A DNA stretch of 36,979 nt from an uncultured Megasphaera sp. (GTDB lineage: Bacteria; Bacillota; Negativicutes; Veillonellales; Megasphaeraceae), in assembly GCF_900539295.1 (NCBI RefSeq), contig NZ_UQBH01000026.1, forward strand, positions 1 through 36,979, given 5' to 3'. The first letter of the stretch is position 1. Each line of letters opens with the position of its first letter. The notes under the pieces are model-generated. The model worked only from the letters and a program-made list of their open reading frames with translations. It was not told the DNA's origin and did no database searches. Position numbers and translations under genes: made by a program. Shown piece by piece: positions 16,201 to 23,529 of the stretch.

Positions 16201-17319
16201 ATGTTATTTGATACCTGTCGCATCGGCCGTATTGAAACGAAGTGCCGTATTATCCGTTCAGCAACTTTCGAAGGAATGGGACGTTATGGTTTGCCGACAG
16301 AAAATCTGACCAAAATGTATGAAAAGTTGGCAGACGGCGGCGCCGGTATCATCATCACAGGTATGATGGCTACCAACAAGATGGAGCCCCGTCAGCACTG
16401 CCAAATCCGCATCGACGACGATGAATGCATCGAACCCCTTGCTAAGGTCGTAAGCCACGTCCACGACCACGGCAGCAAAGTCGTCGCCCAACTCGTCGTC
16501 ATGGGCTCGGCCATTCTCCTGCCGGAAGTTCCCGAAGGAGAAAGCCGCATCATCTTCAGCCCCAGCGGCGTTACCGAAAAGGTAGCTAAGTGGACCCAGG
16601 AATCGCAGGCCTTGACGGTCGATCAGATTCATGAACTGACCGAAGCCGTTGCCCTGGCAGCCAAGAGAGCACAGACAGCCGGTTTCGACGGCGTCCAATT
16701 TCACGGCGCTCATGGTTATCTGGCCAGTAAATTCTTATCGCCCCGCTTTAACACCCGCACCGATGAATACGGCGGCAGCTTAGAAAATCGGGCCCGCTTC
16801 CTCTTAGAAACCGTCGCGGCTATAAGAAAGGCCGTCGGCCCTGACTACCCGATCTGGGTCAAGCTGAATTGTGCCGATTTCATGGAAGAAGGCAGTCTTA
16901 CTTTTGAAGAAAGCAAACAGGTCATGGCCTGGCTTTCCGAAGCAGGCATCGATGCCATCGAAGTCAGCGGCGGCAATACGTCGTCCCTTCCGCGCAAGGG
17001 ACCGATTCGAGCCATTAAGCGCACGAAGGAGCCCATGTATTTCAAGAGCTACGCGGCAGAAGCAGCCGCCTTGTTAAAGGGTAAAACCGACGTCGGCGTC
17101 GTCGGCGGTTTCCGCAGCGCAGAAGAAATGGAAGAGGCCCTCAGCCAAACCGATTTGGCCTTCATTTCCATGAGCCGCCCCTTCCTTCGCCAGCCCGATC
17201 TTCCCAAGCGCTGGAGAGAAGGCGATACCGAACCGTCACTCTGCATTTCCTGCTCGCGCTGCTTCGGTGCCGAAAACGTAGACTGCATCTTCAATAAACG
17301 GGAAAAACAGGAAGCCTGA
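16201..17319 (+). CDS. NADH:flavin oxidoreductase, Old Yellow Enzyme family
   Basis: A 372-residue single-barrel FMN oxidoreductase of the OYE/2,4-dienoyl-CoA reductase type. Clear family segments are FHGAHGYLASKFLSPRFN (catalytic H-x-x-H) followed by TRTDEYGGSLENRARFLLE, and a late VVGGFRSAEEME phosphate-binding loop. The C terminus ends with C-I-S-C-S-R-C-F then D-C, resembling the start of the 4Fe-4S binding segment of larger family members, but the NAD-binding domain that would follow is absent. Substrate unknown (enones, dienoyl-CoA or nitro compounds are family possibilities). The frame is open further upstream, but AAGGAGAG is nine bases before the ATG at 16201. Confidence 0.87.
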   Translation: MLFDTCRIGRIETKCRIIRSATFEGMGRYGLPTENLTKMYEKLADGGAGIIITGMMATNKMEPRQHCQIRIDDDECIEPLAKVVSHVHDHGSKVVAQLVVMGSAILLPEVPEGESRIIFSPSGVTEKVAKWTQESQALTVDQIHELTEAVALAAKRAQTAGFDGVQFHGAHGYLASKFLSPRFNTRTDEYGGSLENRARFLLETVAAIRKAVGPDYPIWVKLNCADFMEEGSLTFEESKQVMAWLSEAGIDAIEVSGGNTSSLPRKGPIRAIKRTKEPMYFKSYAAEAAALLKGKTDVGVVGGFRSAEEMEEALSQTDLAFISMSRPFLRQPDLPKRWREGDTEPSLCISCSRCFGAENVDCIFNKREKQEA

Positions 17320-17386
17320 TCTTTCCACTCCGATCAAACGATATGTAAGCAACCGATTGTGTCCGTACTAAAGAGGGGGGCTGGTC

Positions 17387-18169
17387 ATGACGCTTATCGC
17401 CATTGCCGTCATACTATTCAGCACGATCCTGCTCATTTTATGTCTGCCTGTCACCTATGAAATCAAAGTCCATATCGGCCCGCCTTTCCATCTGGCCTTC
17501 CATGCCGGTTGGGGGCGGCAGCTGATTCGAAAATCCTGGTCCTATACCGTAGGCGAAGAGTTTCAAGATGAACTCTATATCCTTGGAAAAAAGGACAGCC
17601 CGTCACCGGAAAAAGAGTCGGCCCCGGTCGAAGAACCCCGGGGAAAGCCGCTGCAGGACGCCGCTGAGGAAATCCGAAAAACGGTCGATGAGGACCTTTC
17701 TTCTAAGGAAGATATCGAAAAAGAAGTCGAAAAGGCTGTTGAACAAGAGGTTGAAAAAGAACCTGACAAGGAAGCCGCCAAGGCCGCACCTGAAAAGAAG
17801 AAGGGCAGCCCCGGAGAGTGGATACCGCTCATCGTCAATACGGACTTCTTGGCAGCCCTTTTCACCTGGCTGTCCCGCCTTATCCGACACGGCCAGATAC
17901 GTCATCTCACCGTATGCGGAGTCCTCGGTCTTACAGAACCCCATAAGACGGGGATCCTGGCCGGCTCCCTCTATGCCTTTTGCCCCGGTAATCTCGAAAA
18001 CCTGCAATTCAACTTTTTAGAAGAACAGTACGACTGTACCGCCCATGCTTCAGGTCGCCTATATCCGGCAATACTCCTCTTGTTTACCATGCTATTTGCC
18101 TTGTCGCGGCCTGTGCGCCATATATTGATTCATTGGTTTGCTGTGAATAAGGAGACTCGCTATGGATAA
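17387..18169 (+). CDS. DUF2953 membrane protein
   Basis: A 260-residue protein with an N-terminal membrane helix (about residues 2-21), a highly charged Glu/Lys-rich middle (about 70-135) and a C-terminal domain in which I recognise the DUF2953 pattern, including ...GVLGLTEPHKTGILAGSLYA. Near the end is another hydrophobic stretch. It overlaps the following GerW gene by 8 bp. The same pair (ytfI-ytfJ) occurs in spore formers, which is the main support for the call. Molecular function is unknown. Confidence 0.75.
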   Translation: MTLIAIAVILFSTILLILCLPVTYEIKVHIGPPFHLAFHAGWGRQLIRKSWSYTVGEEFQDELYILGKKDSPSPEKESAPVEEPRGKPLQDAAEEIRKTVDEDLSSKEDIEKEVEKAVEQEVEKEPDKEAAKAAPEKKKGSPGEWIPLIVNTDFLAALFTWLSRLIRHGQIRHLTVCGVLGLTEPHKTGILAGSLYAFCPGNLENLQFNFLEEQYDCTAHASGRLYPAILLLFTMLFALSRPVRHILIHWFAVNKETRYG

Positions 18170-18569
18170 CTCGAATATCAAAAACAATTTGGAGCAAATT
18201 TTTGAAAGTTTCAGAGAAATGATCAAAGTGGAAACCGTCGTCGGCCAAGCGGTCCATATCGGCGACGCCATCTTGGTTCCCTTCGTCGACGTGACCTTCG
18301 GTTTTGGCTCCGGTGGGCTTAACGGAAAGACGGACAACGGCAGCAACAGTATCGGCAGCGGCGGAGGCGCCCGGCTGGAACCGGCAGCCATCCTGGTCAT
18401 AAAAGGCGACCGTGTCGAAATGTTCTCCATCAAAAAAGGCGGCTATCAGGCATCGGCCTTTGAAAAACTCATCGCCATGGCCCCGGAAATCATCGATAAG
18501 ATGAAAAAGGATAAGTACATTTACATCCACGACGAGGAAGAAGAAACAGAAAAGGCTGAAAAAGAATAA
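18162..18569 (+). CDS. GerW/YtfJ family protein
   Basis: A 135-residue protein of the GerW (YtfJ) family, known from Bacillus as a spore protein needed for full germination. Visible features are the N-terminal ETVVGQAVHIGDAILVPFVDVTFGFGSGG block, a Gly/Ser-rich turn and a strand-rich P-A-A-I-L-V-I-K-G-D segment; the tail is acidic and Glu-rich. The ATG overlaps the end of the DUF2953 gene and has AAGGAG upstream inside it. I see no other sporulation gene here, so a spore role is uncertain. The family also occurs in non-sporulating relatives. Confidence 0.85.
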   Translation: MDNSNIKNNLEQIFESFREMIKVETVVGQAVHIGDAILVPFVDVTFGFGSGGLNGKTDNGSNSIGSGGGARLEPAAILVIKGDRVEMFSIKKGGYQASAFEKLIAMAPEIIDKMKKDKYIYIHDEEEETEKAEKE

Positions 18570-18595
18570 TCTTTTCTTAGCCCTTTTGTTCATTA

Positions 18596-18624
18596 TTGTA
18601 TTTCTTAACTAAATTTGTTATAAT
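18596..18624 (+). promoter_or_regulatory. Promoter of the Skp/OmpH gene
   Basis: TTGTAT (18596-18601), 17-bp spacer, TATAAT (18619-18624). A 5-bp leader hairpin with a TCCG loop (ACCGC/GCGGT, 18652-18665) sits just before the GGAGG ribosome binding site and could stabilise the mRNA. Confidence 0.65.
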
Positions 18625-18682
18625 ATAATAATAATCATATTTAGTAGTTGAACCGCTCCGGCGGTATTAGGAGGAATAAATT

Positions 18683-19111
18683 ATGAAATTAAAAAAACAG
18701 TTGGCATCCCTTGCCGTTATGGGTATGATGAGTCTTGCAGCTGCATCGTCAGCCTTTGCTGCCGGTGTCGGTTACGTTAATTTCGACGCTCTCGTCCAGG
18801 CACACAAAGACTTCCCGAAAGTCAGCGCTCAGATGCAGTCCGCCATTAAAGACGCTAACGACAAATTCGCTAAACAGGCTCCGAAGATGAAGACCGATCA
18901 GGAAAGACAGAACCTCGGCCGTGAATTGGCACAGAACCTCAGCCAGTTGGAAACGAAGCTCGTCGTTCCTATTGAAAAAGACGTCGTCGCTAAAGTCGAA
19001 CAGGTCCGCAAAGAAAAAGGCCTCGACAGCATCGTCGCTCAGGGCGCTATCATCGCCGGCGCTGAAAATGCAACCGACGAAACGGATGCCGTCAAAGCTC
19101 TGTTAAAATAA
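18683..19111 (+). CDS. OmpH/Skp family periplasmic chaperone
   Basis: A 142-residue secreted protein. Residues 1-26 form a Sec signal peptide ending AFA. The mature part starts with G-V-G-Y-V-N-F-D-A-L, the usual Skp/OmpH beginning, then a long charged helical stretch (KVSAQMQSAIKDANDKF and later EKDVVAKVEQVRKEKGLD) and a final strand. Skp-type trimers guide unfolded outer membrane proteins across the periplasm, so this gene indicates an outer membrane. GGAGG precedes the ATG, and it has its own promoter and terminator. Confidence 0.87.
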   Translation: MKLKKQLASLAVMGMMSLAAASSAFAAGVGYVNFDALVQAHKDFPKVSAQMQSAIKDANDKFAKQAPKMKTDQERQNLGRELAQNLSQLETKLVVPIEKDVVAKVEQVRKEKGLDSIVAQGAIIAGAENATDETDAVKALLK

Positions 19112-19127
19112 AATCAGGATATTCAAG

Positions 19128-19157
19128 AGACTGTCACTATGTGGCAGTCTTTTTTTG
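19128..19157 (+). terminator. Terminator after the Skp gene
   Basis: AGACTGTCAC (19128-19137) pairs with GTGGCAGTCT (19141-19150), one T-G pair, three-base loop, followed by seven T residues. Confidence 0.9.
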
Positions 19158-19238
19158 TGCCTTCGCGCATTCCTTTCACGACCGCCGCTTCCCCTAATCC
19201 TTTCTGAAAAAAAATTTCAAAATCTATGATTTTCTCCA

Positions 19239-19290
19239 TTGACATATACCCCCATTAGGTATATCATAACAATGTACCCCGAGGGGGTAT
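19239..19290 (+). promoter_or_regulatory. csoR-copA promoter with two CsoR-like operators
   Basis: TTGACA (19239-19244), 17-bp spacer and TATCAT (19262-19267) form a near-consensus promoter. A first dyad ATACC-N7-GGTAT (19246-19262) fills the spacer. A second, TACCCC-GA-GGGGGTA (19275-19289), lies downstream of the -10. C/G-run dyads of this kind are typical of CsoR operators. The arrangement predicts repression that is lifted when CsoR binds Cu(I). Confidence 0.8.
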
Positions 19291-19310
19291 CCAAGAAAGG
19301 AGAAATCGCA

Positions 19311-19631
19311 ATGGAAGAAAAAGATGTCTGTCCCTGCTGCAATTCCGAAAAACATAAATACCGCAGCAAAGAGGGCAAGGAATATAAATCTCTCGTATCG
19401 CGGCTGAACCGCATCGAAGGCCAAGTCCGCGGCGTGAGAAACATGTTGGAAGACGATCGCTACTGCATCGATATTCTGACCCAAGTCAGTGCCATCCAAT
19501 CGGCGCTGAACGCCTTCAATAAGGAGCTTTTAGGTCAGCATATCAAGGGCTGCGTCGTCGATGACATTCGCGATGGCAAAGACGAAGTTGTCGATGAACT
19601 CGTCGGGGCCTTGCAAAAACTCATGAAATAA
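19311..19631 (+). CDS. csoR: Copper-sensing repressor CsoR
   Basis: A 106-residue CsoR/RcnR family repressor. The Cu(I) ligand set Cys-His-Cys is present as Cys52 (DRYCIDIL), His77 and Cys81 (GQHIKGCV), and the N-terminal helix carries RLNRIEGQVRGVRNML, the DNA-contacting signature. In this family Cu(I) binding releases DNA. An extra N-terminal CPCC motif (residues 7-10) is not part of the classic sensor core and may be a second metal-binding or redox site. The frame is open further upstream, but AAAGGAG lies before the ATG at 19311. It is followed 13 bp later by copA, and two operators overlap the shared promoter. Confidence 0.93.
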   Translation: MEEKDVCPCCNSEKHKYRSKEGKEYKSLVSRLNRIEGQVRGVRNMLEDDRYCIDILTQVSAIQSALNAFNKELLGQHIKGCVVDDIRDGKDEVVDELVGALQKLMK

Positions 19632-19644
19632 AGGAGTGAGCCTA

Positions 19645-22293
19645 GTGAAACACGAAAAATTTACCATTACCGGCATGAGCTGCTCTGCCTGCTCAACTCG
19701 TGTTGAAAAAGCGGTAAACAAGCTGGACGGCATCGATAAAGCCAGTGTCAACCTCTTGACCAACAGTATGCAGGCCGATTACGACGAAAGCGTCGTCAGC
19801 CAGCAGGATATCATCAATGCCGTCGTCGACGCCGGCTACGGTGCAAGCCCAGCCGATACGGGCAGCAGTGCCCAGGCGGGAGCTCCGCAAAAGAGCGCCT
19901 CAGATATGGCCAAAGAAGAAATGAAATCGATGAAGCGCCGCCTTATCGGATCTATCATCTTCTTGATTCCCGTCATGTACATCGCCATGTACCATATGTT
20001 CAATGAATGGTTCGGCCTTCCGATCCCGGACTTCATCCATTATGCATTCCACGGACCTCAAAACGCCATTACCTTTGCCTTTACCCAGTTCTTATTGATT
20101 CTCCCCATCATGTACTTGAACCGCAAGTACTACATCAACGGCTTCCGAAACCTCTTTGAAGGGGCTCCGAACATGGACAGCCTGGTAGGCCTGGGGTCGA
20201 TGGCAGCCGCCCTCTACGGCGTCTTTGCCATCTTCCGCATGAGCTGGGGCATGGGCCACGGCGATTGGGCCCTCGTCTCCCAGTACAGCATGAACCTGTA
20301 CTTTGAATCGGCGGGCATGATCGTCACCCTCATCGATATCGGTAAGTACCTCGAAGCTCGGGCCAAAGGCAAGACCAGTACGGCTATCGAAAAACTGATG
20401 GACCTGGCACCGAAACAGGCAACGGTCCTTCGCAACGGTATCGAAATGGTCATTCCCGTCGAAGAATTAGTCGTCGGCGATGAAATCGTCATCCGCCCGG
20501 GCGAAAGCATCCCGGCCGACGGTATCATTTCCGAAGGTTCGACCAGCGTCGACGAATCGGCCATCACCGGCGAAAGCATCCCTGTTGAAAAACAGACCGG
20601 CGACAAGGTTACGTCGGCTACGATCAATAAAACGGGCTTCATCCACATCAAAGCCCAGCGCGTCGGTTCCGATACGACGATCAGCCAGATCATCAAACTC
20701 GTCGACGAAGCCAGCGCCAGCAAAGCTCCTATTGCCAAACTGGCCGACACCATTTCCGGCTACTTTGTCCCGGCGGTCATCGCCATCGCTCTCGTTACGG
20801 GCATCGTCTGGTACTTCGTCTTAGGATACAGCGCCGAATTCGCCTTCTCGACGGCCATTGCCGTCCTGGTTATTTCCTGCCCCTGCGCCCTGGGCCTGGC
20901 AACGCCTGTCGCCATCATGGTCGGCACCGGCAAAGGTGCTGAAAACGGCATCCTCATCAAATCGGGCGAAGCCCTAGAAACGGCCCATGCCATCGACACC
21001 GTCGTCATGGACAAAACGGGCACCATTACCGAAGGCCGCCCGAAAGTTACGGATATCCTCTCCTTTAAGGGCAGTGACGACCAGTTGGTCACCTTAGCCG
21101 CCGCCCTTGAAAAAGGCAGCGAACACCCCTTGGCAGAAGCCATCACCAGCTACGCCGCCGATCACGACCTCACAGGCAAGACGGCCAGCGATTTCAAGGC
21201 CCTCTTCGGCCGCGGCGTCCAGGCTGTCATCGACGGACAGACCTATTACGCAGGAAACATCCGCCTCATGGAAGAAGTCCACATCGACACGACAGCCATT
21301 ACGGCAACCCTCAATACCCTGGCTGACGACGGCAAGACGCCGCTCCTCTTTGCCAATGAAAAAGAAATCATCGGCATCATCGCCGTCGCCGACGTCGAAA
21401 AAGAAACGAGCGCCGAAGCCATTGCCGACTTTGCCAAAATGGGCATCAACGTCGTCATGCTGACCGGGGACAACCAACGCACAGCCGAAGCCATTCGCCA
21501 GCGGCTCAACATTCCCCAGGTCATCGCCGGCGTCCTGCCGCAGGATAAGGAAAAACACATCGCTGCCCTCCAGGCAGAAGGCCATAAAGTCGCCATGATC
21601 GGCGACGGCATCAACGACGCACCGGCTCTGGCCAAAGCCGATTTAGGCATGGCCATCGGTGCCGGCACCGACGTCGCCATCGAAAGCGCTGACGCAGTCC
21701 TCATGCGCAGCGACCTTCTCGACGCCGTCAGCGCCATCCGCCTCAGTAAAGCCGTCATCAAGAACATCAAAGAAAACCTGTTCTGGGCGTTCTTCTACAA
21801 CGTCATCTGCATTCCCTTAGCCGCCGGCCTCCTCTATCCGGCTTTCGGCATCCGCCTGAGTCCGATGATTGGTGCCGCCGCCATGAGTCTCTCGAGCTTT
21901 ACCGTCTGCATGAACGCCCTGCGTCTGCGTTTCTTCAAAACGACGCACAGCTCCCGTGTTTCACGTGAAACACGTATCGATAAATCCCAGCCCGCTGTCA
22001 CGGCAGCAGCAACCTCCCTTTCCGCAGACAACTCTGCTGAAGATAAATTACAAGTTTCTACTGTACCTCAGAAAGGAAATGATGAAACGATGGAAAAAAC
22101 ACTGAAAATCGAAGGCATGATGTGCCAGCACTGCCAAAACCATGTACACGAAGCCCTGTCCGCTATGGACGGCGTCACGGCTGTAACCGTCGACTTGGAA
22201 GGTAAAAAAGCCGACGTCACCCTTAGCAAAGACATCCCCATGGAAGACTTTGCCAAAGTCATTGCCGACGCAGGTTACGAATTAGTAAAATAA
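19645..22293 (+). CDS. copA: Copper-exporting P-type ATPase CopA with C-terminal CopZ-like domain
   Basis: A P1B-type ATPase that pumps Cu(I) out of the cytoplasm. Order of parts: N-terminal heavy-metal-associated (HMA) domain with GMSCSAC (Cys13 and Cys16), membrane helices, TGES at residue 308, the transport-site CPC (412-414), phosphorylation site DKTGT (Asp456), GDGIND (from 653), the last helices to about 764, a low-complexity linker (about 765-815), and a second HMA domain with GMMCQHC at the C terminus (816-882). Most CopA proteins carry HMA domains only at the N terminus. The linker holds a perfect parS site and, just before the second HMA domain, an RBS-like sequence with an in-frame ATG. 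I use the GTG at 19645, with AAGGAG eight bases upstream. Confidence 0.95.
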   Translation: MKHEKFTITGMSCSACSTRVEKAVNKLDGIDKASVNLLTNSMQADYDESVVSQQDIINAVVDAGYGASPADTGSSAQAGAPQKSASDMAKEEMKSMKRRLIGSIIFLIPVMYIAMYHMFNEWFGLPIPDFIHYAFHGPQNAITFAFTQFLLILPIMYLNRKYYINGFRNLFEGAPNMDSLVGLGSMAAALYGVFAIFRMSWGMGHGDWALVSQYSMNLYFESAGMIVTLIDIGKYLEARAKGKTSTAIEKLMDLAPKQATVLRNGIEMVIPVEELVVGDEIVIRPGESIPADGIISEGSTSVDESAITGESIPVEKQTGDKVTSATINKTGFIHIKAQRVGSDTTISQIIKLVDEASASKAPIAKLADTISGYFVPAVIAIALVTGIVWYFVLGYSAEFAFSTAIAVLVISCPCALGLATPVAIMVGTGKGAENGILIKSGEALETAHAIDTVVMDKTGTITEGRPKVTDILSFKGSDDQLVTLAAALEKGSEHPLAEAITSYAADHDLTGKTASDFKALFGRGVQAVIDGQTYYAGNIRLMEEVHIDTTAITATLNTLADDGKTPLLFANEKEIIGIIAVADVEKETSAEAIADFAKMGINVVMLTGDNQRTAEAIRQRLNIPQVIAGVLPQDKEKHIAALQAEGHKVAMIGDGINDAPALAKADLGMAIGAGTDVAIESADAVLMRSDLLDAVSAIRLSKAVIKNIKENLFWAFFYNVICIPLAAGLLYPAFGIRLSPMIGAAAMSLSSFTVCMNALRLRFFKTTHSSRVSRETRIDKSQPAVTAAATSLSADNSAEDKLQVSTVPQKGNDETMEKTLKIEGMMCQHCQNHVHEALSAMDGVTAVTVDLEGKKADVTLSKDIPMEDFAKVIADAGYELVK
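21957..21972. promoter_or_regulatory. parS site (ParB-binding centromere)
   Basis: TGTTTCACGTGAAACA is a perfect 16-bp palindrome identical to the consensus bacterial parS. It lies inside copA, in the codons for residues 771-776 (R-V-S-R-E-T) of the inter-domain linker. The ParB gene of the same window is about 8.2 kb away. I found no second perfect parS in the window. Confidence 0.93.
22072..22293 (+). other. Possible internal translation start for a free CopZ-like copper chaperone
   Basis: AAAGGA (22072-22077) lies 12 bases before an in-frame ATG at 22090. From there copA encodes MEKTLKIEGMMCQHCQNHV and on to the stop, a 67-residue unit of exactly CopZ size with its own Met start, CxxC metal site and typical C-terminal D-A-G-Y-E-L. 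The ribosome binding site spacing is longer than ideal. This could be a remnant of a formerly separate copZ gene fused to copA, or a working second start yielding free chaperone. Both are inference. Confidence 0.5.
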
Positions 22294-22306
22294 GGGCAAC
22301 ATCAAG

Positions 22307-22343
22307 AAAGGACTCATCCGAGAAATCAGATGAGTCCTTTTTT
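22307..22343 (+). terminator. Terminator between copA and the sensor kinase gene
   Basis: AAAGGACTCATC (22307-22318) pairs perfectly with GATGAGTCCTTT (22329-22340), ten-base loop, then T residues. Because A residues flank the other arm it can also serve the convergent kinase transcript. Confidence 0.88.
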
Positions 22344-22377
22344 CTTACCCAAAATACGAGAACTCGGACCAAACAGT

Positions 22378-23529
22378 TTACGGAAGAGGAAGAATAAAGG
22401 TGAAGGTCGTCCCCTTGCCGACGGTACTGTCAGCCCATATATTGCCGCCGTGGCTGCGGATAAATTGCTGTGCCAAGGCAAGGCCGATGCCGCTGCCGCC
22501 GCTTTTGCGGTTCCGCGACTGTTCGCTGCGGTAGAAGTATTGAAAAATATGTTCTAAGTCTTTTGGTGCAATCCCTTTTCCCGTATCGGCAATCTGTACC
22601 TGAGCATACGATTTTCCGTCGACCGTAACGGCCAAAGTAGAAACGGTAATCGCACAGCCCTTTTCGATATAGCGAATGGCATTATTCAATAAGTTATAAA
22701 TGACCTGATTAATGCGGTCTACGTCGATAACAAGAGACGGCAGATCACGGCTCAGGTTCAGCCGGACCGTCAGATTTTTTTCATCGCATAAGGGCTGGAG
22801 CATACCGGCCGCCCGTTCCAGCATGACGTTGATATCGGCCGCTTCTTTATGAAGGGTCAGTTCATTGATTTCTGCCAGGGATAAGTCACGAAGATCCTGA
22901 ATGAGACGGCCCATGCGCATCGTTTCGTCGGCCATGGACAAGAGGATTTTTTTATCCGTCGGGATGATATCGTCGATCATGCCTTCTAAATTGCCTTGAA
23001 GGATCGCTAAGGGCGTCCGCAGTTCATGGGCGATGTTGGCAAACAACTGGCGGCGCATCTTGTCATTTCGAGCCAGTTCTTCCGACATTTCATTGAAGGA
23101 CTCGGTCAGGACGCCGACCTCATCATGCCGCTCAACCGATACGGTCTGACCATAACTTCCGGTCCTGACTTTTTGAACGGCACCGGTCAGGGTCGACAAG
23201 GGGCGCATGATTTCCCGAACGACGAAGTAACTGACGACGACACTGACACCGATCATTCCCAGGCCGACCCATAACAGGGACTGATGAACGGCGGAAATAT
23301 ACGTAGACTCTGCCGGGCCGTGCATGGCCCCGTGCATACCGCCCATGTTCCCCATACCTCCCATGCCGCTCTGAGAATTTCCCATCATATGGGACATATT
23401 GCTGAGATACTGGGAAAAGTGGTTATCCATCTGGTTATTGACTAAGATGAGCAAAATCGAAATCGTCAACAGCAGGAGGATAAAGACCAGCCCGGTCAGG
23501 CGGATAACGATGCTGTCATACCGCTTCAT
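22378..23529 (-). CDS. Sensor histidine kinase with Met/His-rich extracytoplasmic loop
   Basis: A 383-residue inner-membrane kinase. It has two membrane helices (about 11-31 and 85-105), a HAMP linker, a HisKA domain with phospho-acceptor His168 in NIAHELRTPL, and a HATPase domain with the N box NQVIYNLLNNAIRYIEKG, DTGKGIAP and GGSGIGLALA. The loop between the helices (about 32-84) contains nine Met and five His, mostly in a G-M-G-G-M-G-N-M-G-G-M-H-G-A-M-H stretch. Such residues bind Cu(I) or Ag(I), so envelope copper is the probable signal. The start codon lies inside the end of the response regulator gene (14-bp overlap) with AGGAGGCAGCC upstream. A CusS-like role is inferred, not proven. 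Confidence 0.92.
   Translation of the reverse strand: MKRYDSIVIRLTGLVFILLLLTISILLILVNNQMDNHFSQYLSNMSHMMGNSQSGMGGMGNMGGMHGAMHGPAESTYISAVHQSLLWVGLGMIGVSVVVSYFVVREIMRPLSTLTGAVQKVRTGSYGQTVSVERHDEVGVLTESFNEMSEELARNDKMRRQLFANIAHELRTPLAILQGNLEGMIDDIIPTDKKILLSMADETMRMGRLIQDLRDLSLAEINELTLHKEAADINVMLERAAGMLQPLCDEKNLTVRLNLSRDLPSLVIDVDRINQVIYNLLNNAIRYIEKGCAITVSTLAVTVDGKSYAQVQIADTGKGIAPKDLEHIFQYFYRSEQSRNRKSGGSGIGLALAQQFIRSHGGNIWADSTVGKGTTFTFILPLP

Noticed and set aside
20214..21770. Several minus-strand frames of 128-179 codons opposite copA.
   Set aside because: They mirror the codon bias of copA and show no conserved motifs; copA itself is unmistakable.
21937..22090. A sequencing error or frameshift joining separate copA and copZ genes.
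   Set aside because: The frame is continuous through the linker and an exact parS; a single-base error cannot be excluded, but nothing in the sequence demands one.
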